This document shows positions 43,687 to 51,458 of a DNA stretch of 64,000 nt, piece by piece (position 1 is the first letter of the stretch; each line of letters begins with the position of its first letter). The stretch comes from Verrucomicrobiales bacterium (lineage in GTDB: Bacteria > Verrucomicrobiota > Verrucomicrobiia > Verrucomicrobiales > DEV007), in the NCBI GenBank assembly GCA_012960505.1, contig DUBC01000011.1, forward strand, positions 35,115 to 99,114, read 5' to 3'. Under the pieces are notes generated by a model. That model was not told the DNA's origin. It did not search any database and worked only from the letters and a program-made list of their open reading frames with translations. The position numbers and the translations under genes are program-made.

Positions 43687-44244
43687 TTATAATTGGCTAA
43701 GAATTAAACTTAGAAGGCTTATCCCAGGACTGGTTTGTCTTTGAATGATGTGAGAAGGACGGTGCGAACTTCTTCTCTTATACTGGTGACGTAATGAGCT
43801 TACGGCATCCTGCATAGAATGTATGGTTTCATTGAGACTGTATCTTAAGCGATGCACGTGACTGGTGCGGCCATGAGTATGGCTTCTTCCGTTCCATGAG
43901 AGAGTAGAAGCTTTCATGATTTCGTTTATGTGATGTGCTTCACGATCAATCCCTTCGAGGTCATTGCTGATATGTTGCAAAGATGAATGTGAATGAACTG
44001 ATACTTCAGTAATATGATGGGCCATGTTTATGATTCGTGAGATGCTACGCATTAAGTAATCGAATTCATGTGTGTGTCTGTAATGAGTGACTAATTCCTG
44101 GCGTAATTCGTGCGAAATGGAATCAATTCTTTGAGCGTATCGAGCAAGATCGTTAGATTGCACAGTCCGTGCTTCAGTGACGGTCGAATTTAATGTTACA
44201 ATTGAAATTAGCGTTGCAGAAACGCGAAGTATTATCGTTTTCAT
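43687..44244 (-). CDS. His-rich exported helical protein
   Basis: 185 aa. Residues 1-25 are a signal peptide ending TEA. The mature chain is predicted alpha-helical by eye, with heptad-like spacing and many His, often as HH or HxH: ELVTHYRHTHEFDYLMRS, NMAHHITEVSVHSHSSLQH, IDREAHHINEIMK, GRSHTHGRTSHVHRLR. The C terminus is basic and ends SLLSLILSQL. I recognise no family. A periplasmic metal-binding helical bundle is one inference from the His density and signal peptide. It faces the CotH gene convergently; the 188 bases between hold only a short non-initiating open stretch. Confidence 0.55.
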   Translation of the reverse strand: MKTIILRVSATLISIVTLNSTVTEARTVQSNDLARYAQRIDSISHELRQELVTHYRHTHEFDYLMRSISRIINMAHHITEVSVHSHSSLQHISNDLEGIDREAHHINEIMKASTLSWNGRSHTHGRTSHVHRLRYSLNETIHSMQDAVSSLRHQYKRRSSHRPSHIIQRQTSPGISLLSLILSQL

Positions 44245-44437
44245 GGTCTTGGTGATTTGTAGTTAATAGTGTCTGTAATCAGTTTGACCGGAGAGTGGAT
44301 ATATTTATTCAATTAAATTTAGAGTTCATAAAATCTTTTGATGATTGATCGGATGTTTTGTTAATTATGTAGCTGAATTAATTCGCACAGATTTTGATTC
44401 GTTTTATAGTCAATTGTATTAATTTGTCGAAATTTGA

Positions 44438-44596
44438 ATGTTTAACCTACGAAAGAGTATAAGAAGATTCTTGGTTGGTATTCCAAAGGAAAGGGCTGGT
44501 GTATCTAATAATCATTCTGGATTACCAAAGTGGGAAAAGTCAAAATTTGCTGCCAATTCCGAAACTGCGCCAAAGATTATAATTGATCTTAAATAA
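44438..44596 (+). CDS. Possible small protein of 52 aa
   Basis: In the otherwise gene-free 44245-44641 gap a plus-strand frame runs from ATG 44438 to TAA 44594-44596. The peptide starts MFNLRKSIRRFLVGIPKERA and ends ETAPKIIIDLK; it is basic at the start and has normal amino-acid composition. There is no Shine-Dalgarno-like sequence and no recognised family. The rest of the gap is AT-rich and shows nothing else. It could be a chance frame. Confidence 0.25.
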   Translation: MFNLRKSIRRFLVGIPKERAGVSNNHSGLPKWEKSKFAANSETAPKIIIDLK

Positions 44597-44641
44597 TAGA
44601 TGTTCCGCTATTATTTTTGGGGAATTCTTTGTCTCTGTTTA

Positions 44642-46036
44642 TTAACCTATGACGTCATGAATGACATTTCCAAATACATCAGTTAGGCGGACATCACGGC
44701 TATTGTGACGGAATGTGAGTCGTTCGTGATTTAGCCCGAGAAGATGAAGAATTGTTGCATGGAAATCGTGAAATGAGACGGGATTTTTTACGGCGTACAT
44801 TCCAAGTTCGTCAGTTTGGCCATAACTGATTCCCCCTCTGACGCCTCCTCCGGCCATCCACAAAGTGAATCCTTTGTGGTGATGGCCTCTTCCCAGTTCA
44901 GATTTTTTCTTTCGTTCTTCCTCGAAGGGAGTTCTTCCAAACTCAGTTGCCCAGACGACTAAAGTTTCTTCAAGGAGACCTCGGGACTTGAGATCAATGA
45001 TGAGAGCGGCTATTCCTTGATCCGTTCGTGCTGCATTACTTCTATGATTATTTATGAGCCCGCCTCGGTTCCCGTGAGCATCCCATTTCCGACCCTCTGC
45101 CCCATCGAGAATTTCAACAAAGCGTACTCCTGATTCGATGAGGCGCCTTGCTGTCAGGCAATGTCGGGAAAATAGATTTTCGCCATATAGTTTATGAATG
45201 CTCTTAGGTTCGTGATTAAGATCAAAGGCTCCTAGGGCTGAACTTTGTAGTTGGTATGCCATTTCGAATGATTCGATGCGACTCATCAACTCTGATTGGC
45301 CGATGTGTTTTTTTTGGTGGGCTCGGTTCAGTTGCTGGAGATTTTCTAGATAATTATATTGATCTTGCCTGCTTATCTTGGGATCAGGGCTGAGATATGG
45401 GAACGGAGATTTGCCTCGGTCTGCAATCGCGACTGAGGCTCGATGGCGTCCAGGTAACATTCCCTGCTGAAACACAATGTCACCCGCTGTCGAAATGCCA
45501 TCCTTCAAGACAATGTAAGGAGGCAAAGTATTGGATTTACTTCCTAGTCCATAAGTGACCCAAGATCCGATGCTCGGGAACCCTGGCTTTCCGTGGCCTG
45601 TATGCATCAGAGTTTCACCTACTGAGTGTATGGCAGAGTCAGTATGCAATGACTTAATGAAGCATATATCGTCTACTACTTCTGACAGCTTTGGGTAGAT
45701 TTCGCTGACCCATGAGCCACATTGTCCGTGCTGTTTAAAATCAAAAACAGGGGGTATTATCCTTGAGTTTTCAAAAGATTTTTCGGGGTTGAATCCATCT
45801 AGGTCCTCTTTGCTGAAAATTTCGGAGGCTTTTTTGCCTGCATATTTTTTAAGCTCTGGCTTGTGGTCAAAAGTTTCCAAGTGGCTGGCACCTCCGCACA
45901 TGAATAGGAAAATTACATTTTTGGCTCGAGGTGTTTGGTGAGGCATCATTGATTTGACTGATGCACTAGCACTTGTAATTGAATTCAGGGAAGCTCCGCT
46001 GAGTCCTAGATTTCTTATAAAGGATCGTCGGTTCAT
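44642..46036 (-). CDS. DUF1501 protein
   Basis: 464 aa from the ATG at 46036 (MNRRSFIRNLGLSGASL, a twin-arginine-type export signal). The ATG at 46066 would add ten residues and overlap the upstream gene by 23 bases. The body is the alkaline-phosphatase-like DUF1501 family: AKNVIFLFMCGGASHLETFD, FIKSLHTDSAIHSVGETLMH, VVWATEFGRTPFEEE and GRGHHHKGFTLWMAGGGVRGG. It lies right after a DUF1549/DUF1553 gene, the classic pairing in Planctomycetota and Verrucomicrobiota, where the two often occur in polysaccharide-degradation loci. The enzymatic activity is unproven. Confidence 0.9.
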   Translation of the reverse strand: MNRRSFIRNLGLSGASLNSITSASASVKSMMPHQTPRAKNVIFLFMCGGASHLETFDHKPELKKYAGKKASEIFSKEDLDGFNPEKSFENSRIIPPVFDFKQHGQCGSWVSEIYPKLSEVVDDICFIKSLHTDSAIHSVGETLMHTGHGKPGFPSIGSWVTYGLGSKSNTLPPYIVLKDGISTAGDIVFQQGMLPGRHRASVAIADRGKSPFPYLSPDPKISRQDQYNYLENLQQLNRAHQKKHIGQSELMSRIESFEMAYQLQSSALGAFDLNHEPKSIHKLYGENLFSRHCLTARRLIESGVRFVEILDGAEGRKWDAHGNRGGLINNHRSNAARTDQGIAALIIDLKSRGLLEETLVVWATEFGRTPFEEERKKKSELGRGHHHKGFTLWMAGGGVRGGISYGQTDELGMYAVKNPVSFHDFHATILHLLGLNHERLTFRHNSRDVRLTDVFGNVIHDVIG

Positions 46037-46043
46037 TGATTTA

Positions 46044-47807
46044 TTAATGAATGTAGATGAATTCATTTAATCCGAAAATGAGATGACAAAAGTTTATTAA
46101 TTTCGCGTCATCCTGTCCATTGATTATGTTCATTCCAATTGTAATTTCTTGTTCATTAGGAGGTCTGGATAGAGCTATCATGTATGCCTTTTCGATTCGA
46201 TCTTTTGGGTCTTCGGTACTTTCTTTTTTAATTCTTTCCGCAAAGTGCTTGGAAAGTGTCCACAAGAACTTTGAGTTGAGAGAGAAGAGAGTGCTTGATT
46301 CTCCTGTCGAAGTGCTCCTTGACCCTACGCTCGCAGAGGTGTCTGGATAATTGAATAGTGAGAGCGTTGGGTGATGTACGGAACGGTGCGATTGCAGGTA
46401 AATTGAACGGCGCCAACTATTAGATGAGTCAGGTAGAGCTTTTTTATAATCTCCGACTGGTGTGCTTTTTCCATACATTTGTTTCTTAAGTACTCCTGCA
46501 ACATCAAGTAAGCGGTCCCTTATTATCTCGGCTTCGAGTCGTTGTGGTTTTCTGTGCCAGAGAAGAGTATTGTCTGAATCTCGTGTTAGATATTCTGGAG
46601 AAGACGAATTCTTTTGTGTGTATGTAGCACTCGTTACTATTAATTTTTGTATTGGCATTAATTGCCAATTATTTTTAATCAGTTCTGCAGAAAGCCAGTC
46701 AAGTAATTCTGGATGAGTAGGTTTTGACCCGATCTTGCCGAAGTCATTAGGGGTGCTGACTAGCCCTTGTCCAAAATGATGATGCCACAAACGATTCACG
46801 ATGACCCTCGCCAATAAGGATCCGGATCCATTAATTGGATCAATGATCCAACTGCCGAGAGCTTCCATTTTGTTGCCGTTTCCATCTAACCAGTGATCAA
46901 CAGGTTTTTGCATTAGTATTTTTAGAAATCCAGGAGAGACTGATTTGCCGGGAGATTTCCAATCTCCTTTGATTAATATTTTAGGTTCAGTGATTTTGAG
47001 AGGAATCTTCTTTGTGGAAGCTTTTGGATTTTCGCTGAACTGGTCAAAAAACAATGCGGTGAATTGGTAATATTCTTCTGTAGACATTGGATCAACTGGA
47101 TGGTCATGGCAGCGTGCGCAACCGAAGCTAAAACCAAGGAAAGCACTTCCTGTCGTTGACACCATGTCATTCAATCTGTGGAATTGCCTATCATTGGGAT
47201 TGGCATTGTTCTGAAGTTTAGTGCCTAGGTGAATGAATTGTCGCAACTCTTTGTAATCTGAACTGATTTTATCAGACCGAGGATTGAGTTGATATTTAAC
47301 GAACAGATCAAATGGGAGATCGTTATTGAATGCATTGATGACGGCGTCTCGATACTTCCATGCATCGTTGCGGATCCTGTCCTCGTTCACTGTTAAGGTC
47401 CCATTGCTTTCACCGAACCGAGCAACGTCAAGCCAGTGCCGGGCCCATCTCTCTCCGTAATGGGCGTCAGTTAATAAATCATCAACGAGCTCAGTGTACG
47501 CATTACTTGATGCGTTATTTATGAATGCGTTAATTTCTTCTGTTGACGGGAGAATGCCTGTCAGTCCGGCATGGAGTCGACGCATTAGTGTGTAGCGGTC
47601 AGCTTCTGGCTGGGGTTTGAGATTGTTCTCCTTTAACTTTGCTAATACAAAACTATCGATAGCATTCTTAATCCACGGGTCCTTGGCATCGGACTTTTCT
47701 GGACTGCCCTTTAAGGGGGAAAGGCTCCAGTGCAATTGTTCCGTGGCATTAGCCAACAGTAACTGGGCCGATGCAGCTATTGCTATGATTGATGCTTTTA
47801 GCGCCAT
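46044..47807 (-). CDS. DUF1549/DUF1553 (PSD1-type) exported protein
   Basis: 587 aa with a signal peptide (residues 1-22, ASAQLLLANA). DUF1549 covers about 45-260: WIKNAIDSFVLAKLKENNLK, the family signature GERWARHWLDVARFGES, then GSAFLGFSFGCARCHDHPVD, which contains a CxxCH motif. DUF1553 covers about 310-570: SLLARVIVNRLWHHHFGQGL, NDFGKIGSKPTHPELLDWLS and WHRKPQRLEAEIIRDRLLDV. It has no N-terminal cytochrome c domain (PSCyt1), which many relatives carry, and is shorter for that reason. The function is unknown; possible redox or glycan roles are inference. The partner DUF1501 gene follows within a few bases. Confidence 0.88.
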   Translation of the reverse strand: MALKASIIAIAASAQLLLANATEQLHWSLSPLKGSPEKSDAKDPWIKNAIDSFVLAKLKENNLKPQPEADRYTLMRRLHAGLTGILPSTEEINAFINNASSNAYTELVDDLLTDAHYGERWARHWLDVARFGESNGTLTVNEDRIRNDAWKYRDAVINAFNNDLPFDLFVKYQLNPRSDKISSDYKELRQFIHLGTKLQNNANPNDRQFHRLNDMVSTTGSAFLGFSFGCARCHDHPVDPMSTEEYYQFTALFFDQFSENPKASTKKIPLKITEPKILIKGDWKSPGKSVSPGFLKILMQKPVDHWLDGNGNKMEALGSWIIDPINGSGSLLARVIVNRLWHHHFGQGLVSTPNDFGKIGSKPTHPELLDWLSAELIKNNWQLMPIQKLIVTSATYTQKNSSSPEYLTRDSDNTLLWHRKPQRLEAEIIRDRLLDVAGVLKKQMYGKSTPVGDYKKALPDSSNSWRRSIYLQSHRSVHHPTLSLFNYPDTSASVGSRSTSTGESSTLFSLNSKFLWTLSKHFAERIKKESTEDPKDRIEKAYMIALSRPPNEQEITIGMNIINGQDDAKLINFCHLIFGLNEFIYIH

Positions 47808-48020
47808 TTAAGATTGAATCTTAAAACAAAATTAATGGTACATGGTTTTCAGGTCAACAATACTGAAAATTGGTAGCCATAGAGTATTTTTGGCCATCAA
47901 AATGCACAAAGCCATAAAAAAGGGTAAGAGGATTTGCCATGTGTTCAGATAAGCTGTTTTTTATACAAATGTTTCTAAGAAATAATGGAAGTTAATCGGT
48001 TTCATTCTATCTAGGAAAAT

Positions 48021-48935
48021 ATGAAAAAATTTGCGATAATATATGCAGCTAGTTTTTTGCTGAGCCTAGTGACATCACTTGGCCAAGGTTTTTTCTATAT
48101 GTCTCAAGCTTCACCAGCAGAAGGGGGAACCATTAAAGAATCCATCGCTTCAAGGGCAGAAGACGCGATCGTGGAGCATTATGAGGCGGTCCCCGCGCCC
48201 GGTTACTATTTTGATTCATGGAGTCTTAATCCGCGAGGAGAACAAAGAGAGAGTCTCTATGTTCATACTTACGACCCGAGGCTCTCCTTTACTCAAGAAA
48301 ACGGACGGATTACTGCTCATTTTGTTAAAGAGAATACTGTCACTGGCCCCGTCGGAGAGAGCCTAGAGATTCGTCTCACGGCCAATGATCAAATGGAACT
48401 AACTTTTCCTACCAAGTGGGGAACTTCGTATTGGCTCTTTAGTTCGAGCAATCTGCAGGATTGGGTGCCTGCAGCAGTGGGTACTTTGGGAGATGGTAAT
48501 GATAAAGCATATACCGTTCCAGTGCCGAAAGGAGGAAAGTTATTCTACCGCCTAGCTGTGTATGGTCCTGAAATACCGGACAATCCTGAGGTTGCAGTTT
48601 CTGGAAGATTGTGGAATGAATGGTGGCCGGGATGGCCAGGTGGCAGTCTTAGAATTAGATTATGGGAATATAACCCTCGAATAGCCGATAAGGGTGCGGA
48701 TTTGTTTGCTGAGCAGATAATAGAATGGCCCAGTGGTGCGCAAGGTAGGGGAGGGATTGAATTTGAATTGGGGGATCGATCAAAAGCGAATCCTGCACTA
48801 AGTTATTACATTACGGCTTATCTATACGAGGATGGGAAGGTTGGAGATCTTGAGAGTCGGATCTATTTTCTGGGTGGATTTAACAGGGTCACTATCCCCG
48901 GCACCTTATCACGCGATATATTTAGGATTAAGTGA
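48021..48935 (+). CDS. Exported protein: InlB-B-like repeat, SxNLxxW module, YbaY/YscW-like domain (copy 1)
   Basis: 304 aa with a signal peptide (residues 1-22, ending SLG). Residues 25-105 fit a divergent InlB B-repeat: SPAEGGTIKESIASRAED, VPAPGYYFDSWSL, GRITAHFV. Residues 113-190 are the shared beta module (YWLFSSSNLQDWVPAAVG, GKLFYRLAVYG). Residues 195-304 read VSGRLW, LRIRLWEYNPRIADKGADLF, EQIIEWPSG, FELGDRSKAN and YYITAYLYEDGKVGD, a pattern like the YbaY/YscW family (type III secretion lipoprotein chaperone-like). The last assignment is tentative. It is a tandem paralogue of the next gene, so a recent duplication is likely. Confidence 0.55.
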   Translation: MKKFAIIYAASFLLSLVTSLGQGFFYMSQASPAEGGTIKESIASRAEDAIVEHYEAVPAPGYYFDSWSLNPRGEQRESLYVHTYDPRLSFTQENGRITAHFVKENTVTGPVGESLEIRLTANDQMELTFPTKWGTSYWLFSSSNLQDWVPAAVGTLGDGNDKAYTVPVPKGGKLFYRLAVYGPEIPDNPEVAVSGRLWNEWWPGWPGGSLRIRLWEYNPRIADKGADLFAEQIIEWPSGAQGRGGIEFELGDRSKANPALSYYITAYLYEDGKVGDLESRIYFLGGFNRVTIPGTLSRDIFRIK

Positions 48936-48970
48936 CTTACATTAATTAATTTGATTCAATCTAGGAGAAC

Positions 48971-49882
48971 ATGACAAGATCCGCGACAATATGTGCAGCC
49001 GTTTTCATGCTGAGTCTGGCAGCGTCACTTGGCCAAGGTTTGTTTTATTGGCCTCAGGCCTCTTCGGCAGATGGAGGAACGGTCAATTCATCGATTGCCT
49101 CAAGGGCGGAAGACGCAATCGTGGAGCATTACCAGGCAGTTCCGGCACCTGGTTACGTTTTTGATTCATGGAGTCTTTATCCGAGAGGAGAACATGGAGA
49201 GAGCCTCTATGTTCATACTTACGATCCGAGGCTCTTCTATACTGAAGAAATCAAACCGATTACTGCTCATTTTGTCAAAGCAGAAACTATCGCGGAACCT
49301 GTTGGAAAGGACCTAGAGATTTGCCTCAAGGAGGGCAATCAGATGGAACTGACTGTTTCCAGCCAATCTGGAGTTGCTTATATGATCTATGGTTCGAAGA
49401 ACATGCAGGATTGGGCGGCCATGGGAGTCGGTGAGGGGAACGGAGAGGAGCTCGTATGGACTTTTCCGATCTTGCGGGAAGGAAATGGTTTTTTCCGTTT
49501 AGTTAAGACGGGCGACGCAGTCAAACCAGAGAGTGCGGTTTTTGGAGAGTTGAGCTTCCAGGGGGTTCCTGAATTTGCAGGTAATAGTGCTAGCGCTTGG
49601 GTCAGGTTGTGGGAATATGACCCTAGGATCGCTGATAAGGGCGCGGATTTATTTGCTGAGCAGATAATAGAAGAAATTCCCGTTGGGCCAGGTTTGAAGA
49701 GATTTAGATTTGAATTGGGAGATAAATCAAAAGCGAATCCTACTCGCAACTATTATATTACGGCGGCCATCTATGAGAAGGGCAGGGTCGGAGATGTGAA
49801 TGTCCGAATCTATTTCCTGGACGGATTTAATAAGGTCGATATACCGAGCGAATTCTCTGGATCATTTAAAAGGCTCAAGTAA
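48971..49882 (+). CDS. Exported protein, tandem paralogue (copy 2)
   Basis: 303 aa with the same architecture as copy 1, 35 bases downstream. The first 100 residues are nearly parallel to copy 1 (SIASRAEDAIVEHYQAVPAP, DSWSLYPRGEHGESLYVHTY). The middle module (YMIYGSKNMQDWAAMGVG, GNGFFRLVKTG) and the first strands of the last domain have diverged more, while RLWEYDPRIADKGADLFAEQ and GFNKVDIP are kept. The pattern of a strongly conserved N-terminal part and a conserved last domain separated by a drifting middle suggests both ends are under selection. The function is unknown. Confidence 0.6.
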   Translation: MTRSATICAAVFMLSLAASLGQGLFYWPQASSADGGTVNSSIASRAEDAIVEHYQAVPAPGYVFDSWSLYPRGEHGESLYVHTYDPRLFYTEEIKPITAHFVKAETIAEPVGKDLEICLKEGNQMELTVSSQSGVAYMIYGSKNMQDWAAMGVGEGNGEELVWTFPILREGNGFFRLVKTGDAVKPESAVFGELSFQGVPEFAGNSASAWVRLWEYDPRIADKGADLFAEQIIEEIPVGPGLKRFRFELGDKSKANPTRNYYITAAIYEKGRVGDVNVRIYFLDGFNKVDIPSEFSGSFKRLK

Positions 49883-50128
49883 CTTATATTAAGTAATTTA
49901 CATTACTTTTTACGCACATAAAACAGAGGTTTTGGGGTTGTTTTTATTATAAAATAACATGATCTTTATAATGGCTGATCGGTAAAAATTCGAAGATAAT
50001 ATTGAGCAGTTATCCATGACTCAAATCGCTATAAATATTGATAGGAATGATGTTTTTCCAATTACTATCGATTTAAGGGTTTGAAGAATCGATGCCAACA
50101 TATAATTGGGCCAATATGGCCTAGCCGT

Positions 50129-50155
50129 CCCCGAACTTTCTAAAAAAGTGTGGGG
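50129..50155. terminator. Stem-loop downstream of the duplicated pair
   Basis: CCCC at 50129-50132 pairs with GGGG at 50152-50155; inside, ACTTT at 50135-50139 would extend the stem with AAAGT at 50145-50149, leaving one wobble and one mismatch. The loop is A-rich. It is followed by CTTAA but not by a T-run, so it may be an intrinsic terminator of weak type or a leader hairpin. Confidence 0.35.
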
Positions 50156-50193
50156 CTTAATGAAAGTGAGGGAGCGGCAACTATTCCGCTACT

Positions 50194-50221
50194 TGTGTTT
50201 TGTGCAAAAACACACAATTTT
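50194..50221 (+). terminator. Stem-loop with T-run, candidate terminator or attenuator
   Basis: TGTGTTTT at 50194-50201 pairs with AAAACACA at 50207-50214 (8 bp, loop of five), followed by CAATTTTA with four T residues. On the plus strand this resembles a rho-independent terminator before the rpsL promoter. Confidence 0.45.
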
Positions 50222-50285
50222 AGCGCGGCAGTGATTTCTTAAATAGTGTAAAAAACCGCGATTTTTCGCTTATTTATCACTTCAA

Positions 50286-50313
50286 TTGCTTGAATTTATC
50301 GGAATCTTATAAA
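50286..50313 (+). promoter_or_regulatory. Putative sigma-70-type promoter for the rpsL operon
   Basis: TTGCTT at 50286-50291 and TATAAA at 50308-50313 with a 16-base spacer. It lies about 250 bases before the rpsL ATG, leaving a long leader. Hexamer match only; no start site evidence. Confidence 0.4.
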
Positions 50314-50563
50314 ATGCTAAAAACAAGCGAGTTATGGCAAAAAGCAGAAAATTTCAAAAATCTCACTAAATTTGGGGTGATAAGGCTTGATAAAAAGCAT
50401 TTAACCGCTAAGTTCGGCCTCCCTTTTGGGGACGGCTGCGCTCTAATTTTCTCACTCCGGTGTAGATATAATAGACGACGGGCCGATACTCTTGTTTTTT
50501 AAGCATTAATTTGCATGGGTGTCGTCTCGTTTGTTCGTAGCTGAGACATTTTAAAATAAAACC

Positions 50564-50941
50564 ATGCCAACCATAAACCAACTCGTTCGCCAAGGCCGTA
50601 AGAGCCCTGTCGAAAAATCTAAATCTCCTGCCCTAACAAATTGCCCCCAGCGACGCGGGGTATGTTTGCAGGTATATACGAGGACGCCCAAAAAGCCTAA
50701 CTCAGCATTGCGTAAGGTTGCTAAGGTGCGTTTAACGAACGGGCAAGAAATAATAGCTTACATTGGAGGTGAGGGGCATAACCTGCAGGAGCACTCAATC
50801 GTTCTTGTTCGAGGTGGTCGAGTCAAAGACTTGCCGGGTGTTCGTTATCATGTTGTTCGAGGAGCTCTGGATACTCTTGGTGTTGATAATAGGAAACAGT
50901 CCCGTTCAAAGTATGGATCCAAGAAGACAAAGGCCAGTTAA
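50564..50941 (+). CDS. rpsL: 30S ribosomal protein S12
   Basis: 125 aa. [15 protein letters not shown] start; the decoding-site loop [17 protein letters not shown] with Lys near residue 43 and the second loop [17 protein letters not shown] with Lys near 88 are both wild-type for streptomycin sensitivity. It opens the str-S10-spc block and lacks an evident Shine-Dalgarno sequence. rpsG follows after 23 bases. Confidence 0.98.
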   Translation: MPTINQLVRQGRKSPVEKSKSPALTNCPQRRGVCLQVYTRTPKKPNSALRKVAKVRLTNGQEIIAYIGGEGHNLQEHSIVLVRGGRVKDLPGVRYHVVRGALDTLGVDNRKQSRSKYGSKKTKAS

Positions 50942-50964
50942 TCAAAGTTCGATAATTTCCAATT

Positions 50965-51438
50965 ATGTCCCGACGTAGAAGAGTTAAAAAGAAGATAGCA
51001 ATAAAGGACCCGCGCTATGATAGCGAATTGGTGGCCAAGCTTGTAAGTACCGTAATGGGTGCAGGTAAGAAGTCACTTGCTGAGAGGATTGTTTATACAG
51101 CTATAGATAAATCAAATGAAGGATCTGATACGGTGGATCCGTTAGAAAGCCTCACCCGTGCCATTGAGAATGCAAAGCCGCGAGTTGAGGTTAAGTCTCG
51201 TAGAGTCGGCGGTGCTACATATCAAGTTCCTCTCGAAGTTTCGACGAAGAGACAGGAATCCCTAGCCATCCGGTGGGTCGTAAGTTTTGCCCGGTCTCGT
51301 CGAGGCACTCCTATGCATCTTGCCCTTGCGAATGAGATAAGGGACGCGGCATCTAACAGTGGCAATGCAGTTCGTAAGCGTGACGAAATGCATAAGATGG
51401 CGCAGGCAAACAGAGCATTTGCTCATTTCCGCTGGTAA
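50965..51438 (+). CDS. rpsG: 30S ribosomal protein S7
   Basis: 157 aa, 16S-binding primary assembly protein of the 30S head. MSRRRRVKKKIAIKDPRYDS start, NAKPRVEVKSRRVGGATYQV and the C-terminal NSGNAVRKRDEMHKMAQANR then AFAHFRW are typical of S7. Normal length and normal position between rpsL and fusA. Confidence 0.98.
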   Translation: MSRRRRVKKKIAIKDPRYDSELVAKLVSTVMGAGKKSLAERIVYTAIDKSNEGSDTVDPLESLTRAIENAKPRVEVKSRRVGGATYQVPLEVSTKRQESLAIRWVVSFARSRRGTPMHLALANEIRDAASNSGNAVRKRDEMHKMAQANRAFAHFRW

Positions 51439-51458
51439 TTTAACTATTTTTTTTCTGA

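Larger units (their letters stand above)
49883..50563. other. 680-base leader/intergenic region before rpsL
   Basis: No convincing gene; the plus-strand frame at 50290-50502 has no coding character. It contains two stem-loops (50129-50155 and 50194-50214) and a promoter-like pair at 50286-50313. The sequence between about 50100 and 50260 is locally richer in short inverted repeats than elsewhere, fitting the 3' end of the upstream transcript and the regulatory leader of the ribosomal operon. Confidence 0.5.

Noticed and set aside
50290..50502. 70-codon plus-strand frame before rpsL
   Set aside because: No coding composition, overlaps the promoter-like and leader sequence, and has no family features.
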